Shown in pieces: positions 8,048 through 16,542 of a stretch of DNA of 27,757 bases. The position numbers and the translations under genes are program-made. A model generated the notes under the pieces. The model worked only from the letters and a program-made list of their open reading frames with translations, was not told where the DNA came from and did no database searches. How positions within the stretch are numbered: position 1 is the first letter of the stretch; every line of letters starts with the position of its first letter. Origin of the DNA: Branchiostoma floridae (taxonomy: Eukaryota > Chordata > Leptocardii > Amphioxiformes > Branchiostomatidae); contig NW_023365592.1 of NCBI RefSeq assembly GCF_000003815.2, positions 25,922-53,678 of the forward strand. Reading direction: 5' to 3'.

Positions 8048-8951
8048 TTGCAAGGAGATCTTCTTCATGAACCCTCGGGAAGGGAAGTACATCAACTGCT
8101 CTTACAAGCCTGAAGACCTTTCTTGTATCACAGACATTGTAGTGACCAGTGATAACAATATCTACATCCTGCAATTGAAAATGGAGGCTGGGAATCAGCT
8201 ATCCCTGTTTAAGTACAACCATGCAAAGAATGCGTGGGAACAAGCAGGTGTGTCATCGGTAACTGGGGAACCTGTCTACGACCAGGCGTTTGGTGCAACA
8301 TCCCTTATTGCACTTGGTGGGATTTTATATTTCATTCGGGTTGATCCTGTTGATTATGAAGAACATAGACGATTGCAGATGAGAAAGTACGACCCGCACT
8401 CAAACCAATGGCAGGAGTGTTCACAGTTGGGACTTGGCGAAACTATAGACGACATTGGAACATTTTCCTGCGGTCCAAACCTGTATTACCTGTCACACAC
8501 AACACTGCATTGCTACGACCCCAGCATGGACATGTGGTACAAGCGAACCCCGCCTATGACTATAACATATCTTGAAATCCATGCAGCTGTTGCCATAGGA
8601 ACAGAGATATTCTGTACAGATTTTGAATTCACTCAGACTATGGTGTACGACACAGAGTCAGACTGCTGGCAGATACGACAAGGCTGGCCGAACCCAGGAA
8701 ACTTCTCTGTTGAAGGTTGTCAAAATCTTTTTGTACTGGAGAACCAGTTGCACATCTTGTTAACCTGTCTAAGGGACTCTCATACAGGCAACATATATCA
8801 GGAAGACTACATATATCTAGTGTATGTGTATGACAGGTCTGCTGATGCCTGGAGAGAGTTGAAAGCCAATCTGCCTTACAAGAAGTATCATACATACTAT
8901 TCTTGTTCTCCTGTGGCACGTATATACCTACCATATCTAAAGGGGACATAA
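8048..8951 (+). CDS. Kelch-like protein, terminal exon (kelch beta-propeller)
   Basis: The acceptor is tcctcaccag at 8047. The exon supplies the last base of CGT, then 300 codons, and ends with TAA at 8949-8951. The sequence begins CKEIFFMNPREGKYINCSY. The propeller shows repeated Y-x(7)-W strands: KYNHAKNAW, KYDPHSNQW, CYDPSMDMW, VYDTESDCW and VYDRSADAW. Five are clear, and the segment at the exon start can supply the remaining blade. The double glycine is clear only in ALGGILYF, so the repeats are divergent. Kelch propellers bind the substrate in CUL3 adaptors. With exon 1, the BACK exons and ~70 missing residues the protein would be about 570 aa, normal for the family. The orthologue cannot be named from this. 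Confidence 0.93.
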
Positions 8952-9514
8952 AAACAATTCTCATGCTGTTCAATGGTGATAAAGTTAGTCATGACAGTAA
9001 TAGAATAACTTCAGTTAGACTACAGGGCAAAACTTATAAACGACATTTTGATAGGTATCAGGTTTACCGAATGCTCAACTGTGGGAAACATATAACATCG
9101 TTTATACTTTAGTATTAGGTTTACAACTTGAAATTTTTTTTCTTATAGGTTGGAGCATCTTTGTAAAGACAACTAAAGATCTGTGGCCTTCATGATTTAC
9201 AGCATTAGTTACAAGATACCATTATCCTTAGTGCTTTCCAATGTAGTATCCTGGGGCATTCGTAGTATCATTTGTTGAGGTGGTGTTGGCTGGTACATAT
9301 ATGGGAGCCCTTGTAATATAACTTGGATGGCACACAGGCAAAGACAATTTAATGTGTATGTTGCGTACCTTATTTTGTGTGGTGTGATTAACATTCTATT
9401 TTTTGCTCACCTTACAGATTGGTCTTGTCACCTCGTTTGTCTGTTGTCACTCCGATATAAACTCATAAACTCATAATGCTGTACTATGTAATTTAGTGAC
9501 CGTTTTGTCGAAAA
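8952..9514 (+). other. Probable 3' UTR/flank of the kelch-like gene; no further gene seen
   Basis: A/T-rich sequence follows the stop and shows no credible coding exon. An AATAAA appears at 9729-9734, beyond the inverted repeats at 9523-9594, but whether it serves this gene cannot be judged. Confidence 0.5.
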
Positions 9515-9650
9515 GATCGGCGATTCTACTAGTACAGATTGCGATCGGAGTTGATCTTAGGAGAGATCCCGATCGCAATCTGTGCTAGTAGAATAGTACA
9601 GATTGCGATCGGGATCACTCCTAGGAGAATCGGCGATTCTACTGGATCGT
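9515..9650. repeat. Inverted-repeat module with 26-bp arms
   Basis: Arms 9523-9548 and 9569-9594 are reverse complements with one mismatch (attctactagtacagattg... paired with ...caatctgtgctagtagaat). The block then partly repeats: acagattgcgatcgg recurs at about 9597 and gatcggcgattctact at about 9629. A diverged relative (ggcgattttactaatac) occurs near 15897-15913. Confidence 0.85.
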
Positions 9651-9651
9651 G

Positions 9652-9652
9652 A

Positions 9653-9685
<33 letters not shown>
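9652..9685 (+). repeat. (TC)n microsatellite
   Basis: An uninterrupted tct/ctc run of about 30 bp sits directly next to the inverted-repeat module. Confidence 0.95.
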
Positions 9686-9689
9686 TCGT

Positions 9690-10335
9690 TTTGTTAGGTA
9701 TTATTATGTTTGCAGGCCCATGTACTCTAATAAAATTCATAAAGCATGCGTATTTTTGTCGTCATACCTTCTACGCAAACATGCTTTCATTTTTCTCACC
9801 CCTCAGAGGTCTTCTTAAGTTGATGAATTTACGACATCACCCAAATTAATACAAAACGTTCATCAGCAGTTTCCAACGCTATTGGGGCATCTGGCCATAG
9901 CATATAAAAGACTTGAAACTACCATTAGTCAAAATTATTTAACATTTTTCAAAAAAAGATACAGAAATGTAATGCTACTTATAATTCCAACCATCCACCA
10001 TCCCAAGGTCTGATTACAGCAAAGCTGTAGATACATTTGTTTACAGCCAGGCTATTATCATTGCTGAAACTCATGGGGCATATCTTCAATGCCTACCCAA
10101 GCACAAGTGAACGGCACATAAATCAACAGAACATTCTTGCCAACAGTACAAATATCCATTTCGGCTATTTATACCCTCCTTTCATCTCAACTGATTATGG
10201 TAGCACTCTTTCTGCTACAGTTCAGCTCAAGTCGGACCCTTGACTGCAGAGGGTTTCACAGCAACCAGCAGCATTGATCTCCGTGCCAATATCTTTTTGC
10301 TACATTATGTGGGAGTAGTATAGTAGCGACACGCT
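9690..10335. other. No gene seen
   Basis: A/T-rich unique sequence. An 18-bp string, atttttctcacccctcag (about 9790), recurs at about 12602 in the loop of another repeat, so part of it is probably repeat-derived. Confidence 0.5.
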
Positions 10336-10339
10336 GGTA

Positions 10340-10496
10340 TCATTTATTCAGGAGCAGGAAGGAGCAGGTCAAAGGTCACACCCTGGCTATCATTATTCTG
10401 GAGCAAGGTGATGCAGGTCAAAGGTCAGATATTATTTATTCAGGCGCAGCAGGTCAGAGGTCACATAATTTATTCAGGAGCAGGTCAGAGGTTATG
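10340..10496 (+). promoter_or_regulatory. Tandem cluster of four DR1-type AGGTCA direct repeats
   Basis: Exact AGGTCA-N1-AGGTCA occurs at 10366-10378, 10415-10427 and 10451-10463. AGGTCA-N1-AGGTTA occurs at 10482-10494. They sit in degenerate tandem units (tttattcaggagcaggtca...) spaced 49, 36 and 31 bp. DR1 is the established binding arrangement for RXR heterodimers, HNF4 and COUP-TF receptors. The sites may be a by-product of a minisatellite that happens to contain the sequence. The nearest coding features are the kelch gene end and the ribonucleotide reductase exon. Confidence 0.55.
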
Positions 10497-10710
10497 TTAT
10501 GACGGCAAAATCTAGGGTAATAGGTATTTTGTTAGATCTGAGCAGGGGTGAAACCAAGGTAATTATGACAACCCCACTCCACCCCAAATGAACCTCCCCC
10601 ATCCCCAATCGTGAACGACATGCCCTTATTTGGCCTGGTTCTAAGTCTCTATCGTATAAAAAAAAGATGACAATGACCGTTTGATTTTACCGTTCTTTTA
10701 TTCTGTACTT

Positions 10711-10974
10711 TCAAAAGTCAGCATCCAACGTGAACTTCTGCTGTTCAGTGGAGGACATCACCCCCATCTTCTGGTACTCCCACCTTTTTCTCAAAGAAGT
10801 TGGTCTTTCCCTCCAGAGAAATGTTCTCCATGAAGTCAAAGGGGCTCTCGCTGTTGTAAAGCTTACTGCACATGAGTTCTCCCAGCAGCCTATCTGCGAC
10901 AAACTCGATGTACTGTTTCATCAGGTCTTGATTCATCCCAATTAGCTTCACAGGAAGAGCTTCCGTCAGGAACT
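10711..10974 (-). pseudogene. RRM2: Ribonucleotide reductase small subunit (R2), last exon, frameshifted
   Basis: Read on the minus strand from 10974 the peptide is [20 protein letters not shown], then [34 protein letters not shown], and (in another frame) [14 protein letters not shown] and FTLDADF-stop. This is the C-terminus of the class I R2 subunit of ribonucleotide reductase. FTLDADF is the tail that docks on the large subunit. Between KKVG and EYQK two bases are missing, which breaks the frame. The pyrimidine run ending in tttcaag before the first codon looks like a genuine acceptor, and an AATAAA lies at 10697-10702 (minus strand). It therefore resembles an exon copied at DNA level, not a processed copy. 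No other R2 exon is visible upstream, where a repeat array begins. An assembly or sequencing error is possible. Confidence 0.88.
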
Positions 10975-10984
10975 CTTGAAAAAA

Positions 10985-11605
10985 ACAACTGCTCCGGAGT
11001 AAAAAAAAAAACTGTTGCGGAATAAAATAAACTGCTCCGGAGTAAAATAAAACTGCTCCGGAGCAGTAAGTGAGTAAGTATATTTGTTGTAAGTATGTAT
11101 ATTTGTCATGTACGTACGAACATATACCATCTATATGTACATGCAGTGAAACATTGCTTTGGAGTAACTATACGTGTTGCTCCGGAGTAAAAACACTGCT
11201 CCGGAGTAAAAAAAAAAATCTGCTCCGGAGTAAAATAAAACTGCTCGGGAGTAAAAACACTGCTCCGGAGTAATTGAGTAAGTATATTTGTTGTAAGTAT
11301 GTATATTTGTCATGTGCGTAGGAACATATACCATCTATATGTACATACAGCCAAACATTGCTTTCGAGTAACTATACGTGTTGCTCCGGAGTAATTGCAC
11401 TGCTCCGGAGTAAAAAAAAACTGCTCCGGAGTAAAAACACTGCTCCGGAGTATGCTAAGTGAGTAAGTATATTTGTTGTAAGTAAGTATATTTGTCATGT
11501 ATGTACGAACATGTACCATCTATATGTACATGCAGTGAATCATTGCTTTGGAGTGGCTACACGTGTTGCTCCGGAGTGAAAAAAAACCTGCTCCGGAGTA
11601 AGTGA
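10985..11605 (+). repeat. Array of palindromic CTCCGGAG boxes in a ~200-bp higher-order repeat
   Basis: The perfect 8-bp palindrome CTCCGGAG, nearly always as tgctccggagtaa plus an A-run, occurs about 14 times between 10992 and 11598. Variants such as tgctcgggagtaa and tgttgcggaataa are also present. Runs of these boxes alternate with a longer segment (gtaagtatatttgttgtaag...atataccatctatatgtacat...cattgctttggagtaactatacgtgttg), which appears about three times. The array directly abuts the R2 exon. Confidence 0.93.
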
Positions 11606-11859
11606 GTAACTATATTCGTGTTAAGTAACGCATACGTATTTGCAGTGCCTGTTTTTTATGCATATATCAACACAACAACGTTAACACAAAAGACACTTGT
11701 GTGCGGTGATCCTGTTTCTTAACACTTTACTATGACTTGACGTCTATAAAAAATGTATCATGGAATTCATAACCAAAACATACATCTCGTCCTATATGTC
11801 AAACACGGTATCACATTAGGAAAGAAAAGTTGTACTGCGAACGATATGGCGACTTCACG

Positions 11860-12489
11860 TTACTTTAGGACGAGGTAACCATATTTTTTCATCAGTGTCT
11901 GTTCTGAGACCCAGTTCTTGCTGTGTTCAATCTCATTACTGTAACGAGGCAACGCAGCGAACTCTATTAGATAAAACTTTTTGCCAGCGCTCTTCGTCTG
12001 TTTGATGACACGTTGGGGAACATCGCCTGGCTGGTGAGTTAATGGGATGGTCCAGTCCCGATAGAGTGTCCACTCCTCCTCGTCACCGCTGCCGTAGCCG
12101 TACCGTTCACTTTCATCAGATGAAACCGTCCCAGATGACACATCTGTCCCTGTATCACTCTCGGAACCACTTTGGTCGCTGTCGGTTTCTGTTGTGGAGT
12201 CTTCCTGCTCGGGCTCAGAGCCCATCACAGATTCGGCATCAGAGACGCTTTCGTCATCTTGTGACACCATCGAACCCCCATCTTCGGAACAAACCGTGAC
12301 CGTGTCGTGTTCAGACGACTCATCGGAGTCGTCAAAAACATCGCGCTCCCGGTAAAAGCCCGTCTCGGCATCAACGACGACTTCTCCCGAGGCAACACCT
12401 GACTTGTCTCGGTGTTTTCTTTCCAGATGACGCTCGAGGTTGAACGCACGATCAAATTCCCGATCACAAATTTCGCAGACGTGAGGCAT
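11860..12489 (-). CDS. Single-exon protein: C2H2 zinc finger, acidic linker, chromodomain-like C-terminus
   Basis: This is an intact 209-codon frame, ATG at 12489 to TAA at 11860. Residues 5-26 form one C2H2 finger (C5, C8, H21, H26; CEICDREFDRAFNLERHLER). Residues ~45-145 are highly acidic and rich in S, D, E and T. The C-terminus (~159-209) runs RVIKQTKSAGKKFYLIEF, then AALPRYSNEIEHSKNWVSEQ and TLMKKYGYL. This resembles the chromodomain pattern Y-L-(V/I)-x-(W/F)...N-x-W-x-x-E-x-x-L. I do not recognise the family. A lone finger plus a chromo-like module in one uninterrupted exon between repeats would fit either a retrogene or a mobile-element accessory protein. The long intact frame and the patterned composition suggest a real protein. 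A 78-bp-armed inverted repeat starts 26 bp upstream of the ATG. Confidence 0.72.
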   Translation of the reverse strand: MPHVCEICDREFDRAFNLERHLERKHRDKSGVASGEVVVDAETGFYRERDVFDDSDESSEHDTVTVCSEDGGSMVSQDDESVSDAESVMGSEPEQEDSTTETDSDQSGSESDTGTDVSSGTVSSDESERYGYGSGDEEEWTLYRDWTIPLTHQPGDVPQRVIKQTKSAGKKFYLIEFAALPRYSNEIEHSKNWVSEQTLMKKYGYLVLK

Positions 12490-12514
12490 GCTTTATTGTT
12501 CGGTGGACAGAAGG

Positions 12515-12756
12515 AAAATGATAAGTTATTGATGTGCACACATATATTTGTCGCACATGAAAGTTTTAGGGATCGTACGTTTATCGTGTATACATGTTTT
12601 TATTTTTCTCACCCCTCAGTAACTGCATATGTGGTATTGAAATATATATGAAACGAAGATGCATCCAAGGTGTAACATTATACATGATAAACGTACGATC
12701 CCTAAAACTTTCATGTGCGACAAATATATGTGTGCACATCAATAACTTATCATTTT
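12515..12756. repeat. Inverted repeat with 78-bp arms upstream of the zinc-finger ORF
   Basis: Arms 12515-12592 and 12679-12756 are reverse complements at about 77 of 78 positions, separated by an 86-bp loop. Such near identity suggests a recent inverted duplication or gene conversion. Directly beyond the right arm, caacctcgag (12757-12766) is the complement of ctcgaggttg found inside the ORF at 12433-12442. The inverted duplication may therefore once have reached into the coding region, with ~70 bp since lost. Confidence 0.9.
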
Positions 12757-12765
12757 CAACCTCGA

Positions 12766-13552
12766 GAACTTAAACGAATGTTGATAATGATACTTATAAT
12801 GATGTTTACATGTTACTTACGTATCAGGACCGAGATACTTTTTGCGAAATTGATTAACAAATGGCAGTCAAGATGGGATGAAGTCACTGTTGTTTACCGT
12901 ATAGCGACACATTCTAGTTACGTGTTAATGGCATCCAGATGGCGTCCCTTTGCCCGGTCCACATCCTGGATATCCAGAAAACGGCCTGAACAGGAGGACG
13001 CATCCTGGATATCCAGAATACGGCTCAAGCAGCCCCTGGCCGCATCCTGGATATCCAGAAAACGGCCTGAACGCCTGACGAAAATAAGGAATTCTCCCGC
13101 CATTTTTAATTTGCGAGCAAGAGGTAACTGTGGGTCACGCACGCACCGCAATGGTATCCTGCACCGCGGGTGTCCTGCAATACTCTGAACGCATGTCTAT
13201 TAAAAAGACAACCGTTGTCCACAACGATAGACAATAACAGTCGCACGACTATATATGTGTTGTGTGTTTGAAGTTGTTTTTCGTGTAGCGTCACATTCTA
13301 TTTACGTGTTAAGAGCATTCAAACTGCGTCCTATCATGGGGAGGGCAGCGGTCACTTCCGGGTTTTAATCTCTCGCAACTTGAGTCTGTCAAGGTCTCAC
13401 GAGGTCGACCCATATATGGAAACATGGGCGTGCATAATAATGTTTTCTGTCCTGTCAATCACCATGATTGACGGCACCGGAAGTACGAATCCTGGATATC
13501 TAGTTTTCGTAAGGTTTTTGGACGATTCCTAGAGCCGACGAAAAGTAGATGT
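12766..13552 (-). mobile_element. Palindrome-rich element, copy 2 (inverted, shortened)
   Basis: This is the reverse complement of most of 5250-6166, including the atctacttttcg end (13541-13552), the ccgtcaatcatggtgattg inverted block, the gaggtcgacccatatatgg block and the duplicated cacgt(g)taa...gacacattc block. The palindrome array has only three CTGGATATCCAG units (12966, 13005, 13047) against six in copy 1. The right-hand ~290 bp of copy 1 is missing. Its inner end abuts the 78-bp inverted repeat. The two copies are about 7 kb apart in opposite orientation. Confidence 0.9.
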
Positions 13553-14390
13553 TCCATTTACTACAGAACAGCAGTGGACCACGGGTGGTGGACCATGGGT
13601 AGCGGCAAATTGGCCGACAGACAAGGGACGGGGCATTTATGTTTTTCAACTGGTGTGTGTCATACTGACACAGTTCTTCATGTCTCGTTTCCATGACAAC
13701 CAGGTGCACGCATACACAGGTGTGTAACCGTCAATACCTGGTCCGTGATTAATGCATGTGAACAGATTACCGTGACAAATCCACGGAACCAGCTCATAGA
13801 AGCACATTGTAGTTCCAAGGAAAACTGCAAGAAGGCGGAAAATTGACATTGACCTTTGTCTTCCCAACATTATTATGTCAAGTTCAGTTGGTTTCCAAAA
13901 TGTTTTTTCAAGCTACTCACACAAAATACATCTTTCGGGTTTACATAGATATCGTAACAATCTATCAGTAGCTATAATTCTGTGTGGGCCAAATTATGGG
14001 GACACCAAATCAGTATCTTCAGTAAAACTCACTTTTATGGGGGTTATAAAAACTATTGATTGTTAACTGAGCGTCTTTATGCGGGGTCAATGAATCTTTG
14101 TTCAGAATTTCCTTGTTGTTTGTCACGCCACACTCCCAGCCATTCCCAGTACGGAATTATGAGTGCCGGAGGTTCAAAGCGTGACTTGTTTGCCACGCCG
14201 TGGTGCGGTTTTAGGTGGTACTGCTCCTGGTGGTGTCACCTCTGAGGATGAACTGAACTGAACTGCTCCTCGGGCTGCAAAATTTAAATTTTGAACTAGC
14301 TTTCCAACGTATGGGTTTGCGTGTTGTGCATACTAAGATGTGCCCAATGTAAATTAAGCCCGCCTATCAGTTTCTCTGTGAACTACATGT
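13553..14390. other. No supported gene; one weak candidate first exon on the minus strand
   Basis: On the minus strand a frame starting at 13870 reads MLGRQRSMSIFRLLAVFLGT, then TMCFYELVPWICHG, and meets a possible donor (cacg|gtaatc, about 13768). The basic start followed by a hydrophobic stretch is what an N-terminal signal anchor looks like. Nothing downstream confirms it. The rest is unique A/T-rich sequence. Confidence 0.35.
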
Positions 14391-14528
14391 AAGAGAATGT
14401 GTCCCATCTGCAAAGACAGTATTGAGGATAAATATCATTTCCTGATGATATACCCTTATTATAATGAAGAGAGGAAGAAGTTATTGACCATATGTAGCAA
14501 CAGAACAACATTAACTAGAACATTGTAG
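14391..14528 (+). pseudogene. Fragment with a CPxC...H zinc-knuckle typical of retroelement ORF C-termini
   Basis: The frame reads KRMCPICKDSIEDKYHFLMI, then YPYYNEERKKLLTIC, and stops at 14526-14528. The order C-P-x-C, an I-E-D-x-x-H-F-L block and P-x-Y-x-x-x-R is a recurrent C-terminal motif of animal non-LTR retrotransposon ORFs. The last zinc ligand, normally a Cys before P-x-Y, is Tyr here, and the frame upstream is broken. It is most likely a decayed fragment. Confidence 0.5.
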
Positions 14529-14561
14529 AGAAATATTCAATGTACTTCTATCATGTCTATC

Positions 14562-14640
14562 ATGCTTCGCTCACTCGGTGGTTTTATTCGGTGGCTATAG
14601 CAAATGACCAGGCGTTATGACACCATATACACCGAGGAAT
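14562..14640. repeat. Partial foldback repeat, same family as 1377-1521
   Basis: It contains cttcgctcactcggtggttt, tattcggtggctatagc, accatatacaccgagg and a gtcattaacgctattatcatatag end, all with small differences from the other copies. It is a diverged half-hairpin. Confidence 0.8.
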
Positions 14641-14768
14641 AGGCGGGTCATTAACGCTATTATCATATAGCCCATCCTGATCCATCCAAACAGACCCATA
14701 CAAAAGAGACAAATTCCTTGTTATAACACATACGTCCTTTATATAATAATAAAGGGTTAATGCCCCGG

Positions 14769-14886
14769 CCCGAGGTGTATATGGTGAGATAATCCCTGGT
14801 CAGGTGCGATAACCACCGAATAAACCACCGAGTGAGCGTAGCGAACGAGGTGGTTTATGAGGGATTATCTCACCATATACACCGAG
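14769..14886. repeat. Foldback hairpin with a shortened right arm
   Basis: The left arm (cccgaggtgtatatggtgag... from 14769) is like that at 1377-1427. The right arm keeps only agggattatctcaccatata plus caccgagg, having lost the ggtggttatcgcacctgacc part. It is followed by a gcattaacgttattatcatatag junction leading into the next element. Confidence 0.85.
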
Positions 14887-14908
14887 GATAAGGCGGGGCA
14901 TTAACGTT

Positions 14909-15429
14909 ATTATCATATAGCCTACACAAACTGACCCATTTAAGCAACAAATTCCTTTATAATACATACATCCTTTATTCAAGACCTCCAAGGCTTGACA
15001 TAATGACAAATTCCCTTCTGCTGGGACAAGTGTGTTGCTATTCAATCCTAAGTTATAGTTGTACATATTCAATAAATTTGAAGGAATGTGAACAGTAATA
15101 ATGTTTGGATTAACTCTAACATGGACTGCACACTGTACAAAGCATTCCTTTCTGCTGACGCATGACGCCGTAACACGTAGATTCAGGCCAGGCAGGCTTG
15201 GTCCCCATGTAACTCNNNNNNNNNNNNNNNNNNNNNNNNNNNNNNNNNNNNNNNNNNNNNNNNNNNNNNNNNNNNNNNNNNNNNNNNNNNNNNNNNNNNN
15301 NNNNNNNNNNNNNNNCCAATTCAGGGGAGCGATACCCACCTGCCTGGCCTGAATCTGCGTGTTACGGCGTCATAACCAACGTGGAACGGGGCCTTCTGAT
15401 TGGTCCGCGGTGCCTGGCTATATGATAAT
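14909..15429 (-). mobile_element. MITE/foldback element with 14-bp terminal inverted repeats, copy B
   Basis: The termini attatcatatagcc (14909-14922) and ggctatatgataat (15416-15429) are exact inverted repeats. Inside is a large imperfect hairpin: gacgccgtaacacg.agattc around 15166-15185 pairs with its complement around 15350-15373. The 100-N gap (15216-15315) falls in the hairpin centre. The same element lies inverted at 1-330 without the full hairpin. Confidence 0.85.
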
Positions 15430-15911
15430 ATGTCATACATGTTCCATACTATGTCGTTCAGGTCCATGAGAATGATAGGTAACAACTTGACTTCTCAGAT
15501 CAAAGACAAGCTCTGACGTCTGTGTTAATTTTGATTTATAATAACGGAATACTTCATTTGTCGAGTGAATTTGAACTTTGTATGTACATATCTCAACTGT
15601 ATTTCTGTCGCAAGGTTTTACAGAAATAAAACAATAATTCAACAAGGTAAAGAATTGTACAGTATTTCTAGAAACAAACGAACCACTAATGCAGCTCATT
15701 TAGCAGCAAAGCCGATTCGCTATGATACAAATAACAAAGGTATCCTCAAGGTAACCTTGTTGGGATCGCTTTATGGTAGCTAGCTATAAATAAAGCATTA
15801 CGTTTGGAAAACATGCTTTTAATTACTACATGTGGCACGGGTAGAGATCGCTATCGAAATCTCTTTCACAATCACAATCTCTGACAGTGTACAATTGGCG
15901 ATTTTACTAAT
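15430..15911. other. No gene seen
   Basis: A/T-rich sequence with short open frames on both strands and no recognisable motif. The last ~70 bp (gagatcgctatcg...ggcgattttactaatac) is a diverged relative of the module at 9515-9650. Confidence 0.5.
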
Positions 15912-16150
15912 ACCCCCTTTCCACTAGGACGGCGCTTTCGCCGCGCTCGCTCTGCGATCTAAAATCTGATAGAGCGCTTAACGAATTGCACAGAAAAAAA
16001 AACGAATATTTCTACGTCTTGTGTGTTTGTTGTATTTTGTCACCCTTTTTGATTTTGTATTATATACCCAGAATAAAATGGAACATTACACAAATCGCTT
16101 TTAGGTCCCAGTGAGAGCGCAGCTTCATCGTCGTCTAGTGGAAAGGGGGT
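15912..16150. mobile_element. MITE-like element, 239 bp, acccccttt TIR
   Basis: The left end acccccttt-ccactaggacg and the right end, read inverted as acccccttt-ccactagacgacg, form terminal inverted repeats of about 18 bp with one gap. The interior (gcgctttcgccgcgctcgctctgcgatct...gtgagagcgcagc) is G/C-rich near the ends and A/T-rich centrally. It has no coding capacity. I could not identify a clear target duplication. Confidence 0.75.
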
Positions 16151-16542
16151 CTTAAGAGAGACACTGATTGGAGTCTGTATTTTTTCCAATGCGAGTGGAT
16201 ATGCGAGTGGTTGCGTGTGTGTGTCTGTTTGTTTGTTTGCGCATGTGTTGAAACAATTCCTATTATAGACAGTTCAGCTTTGCCATAGATGGCATAATCA
16301 TAGATGCTCAGTAGTTCTATTTCGATCTATTTCTGTCTTTAAGATTAGAATGCTCACAAAGGAGCCTGGGTAAAGGAGTGAAGTTTGTCATCTCTGAGTG
16401 CCTGAGGTCTTCAACCAGACTAAAAATATTGGCTAAAAATAGTAATTTCCTTCAAATTGGAGATTGACTTGCAGGGTAGTTTGTGTTAGTTTTGTCCAGG
16501 GGGAAATGATAAATTTACCGCAGGTACACTTTGTTAAGCTAA
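16151..16542. other. No gene seen
   Basis: Simple-sequence-leaning DNA (gtgtgtgtgtctgtttgtttgtttg at about 16217-16241), otherwise unremarkable. Confidence 0.5.

Noticed and set aside
10366-10494. Estrogen-type response elements
   Set aside because: The half-sites are direct repeats with 1-bp spacing (DR1), not inverted repeats with 3-bp spacing.
10985-11605. CRISPR-like array of short palindromic repeats
   Set aside because: The spacers are A-runs and a shared long segment, not unique sequences; the repeat core is 8-13 bp and there are no cas genes. The genome is eukaryotic.
12715-13188. 157-codon plus-strand ORF
   Set aside because: It lies entirely within the inverted-repeat arm and copy 2 of the palindrome-rich element, with no recognisable protein.
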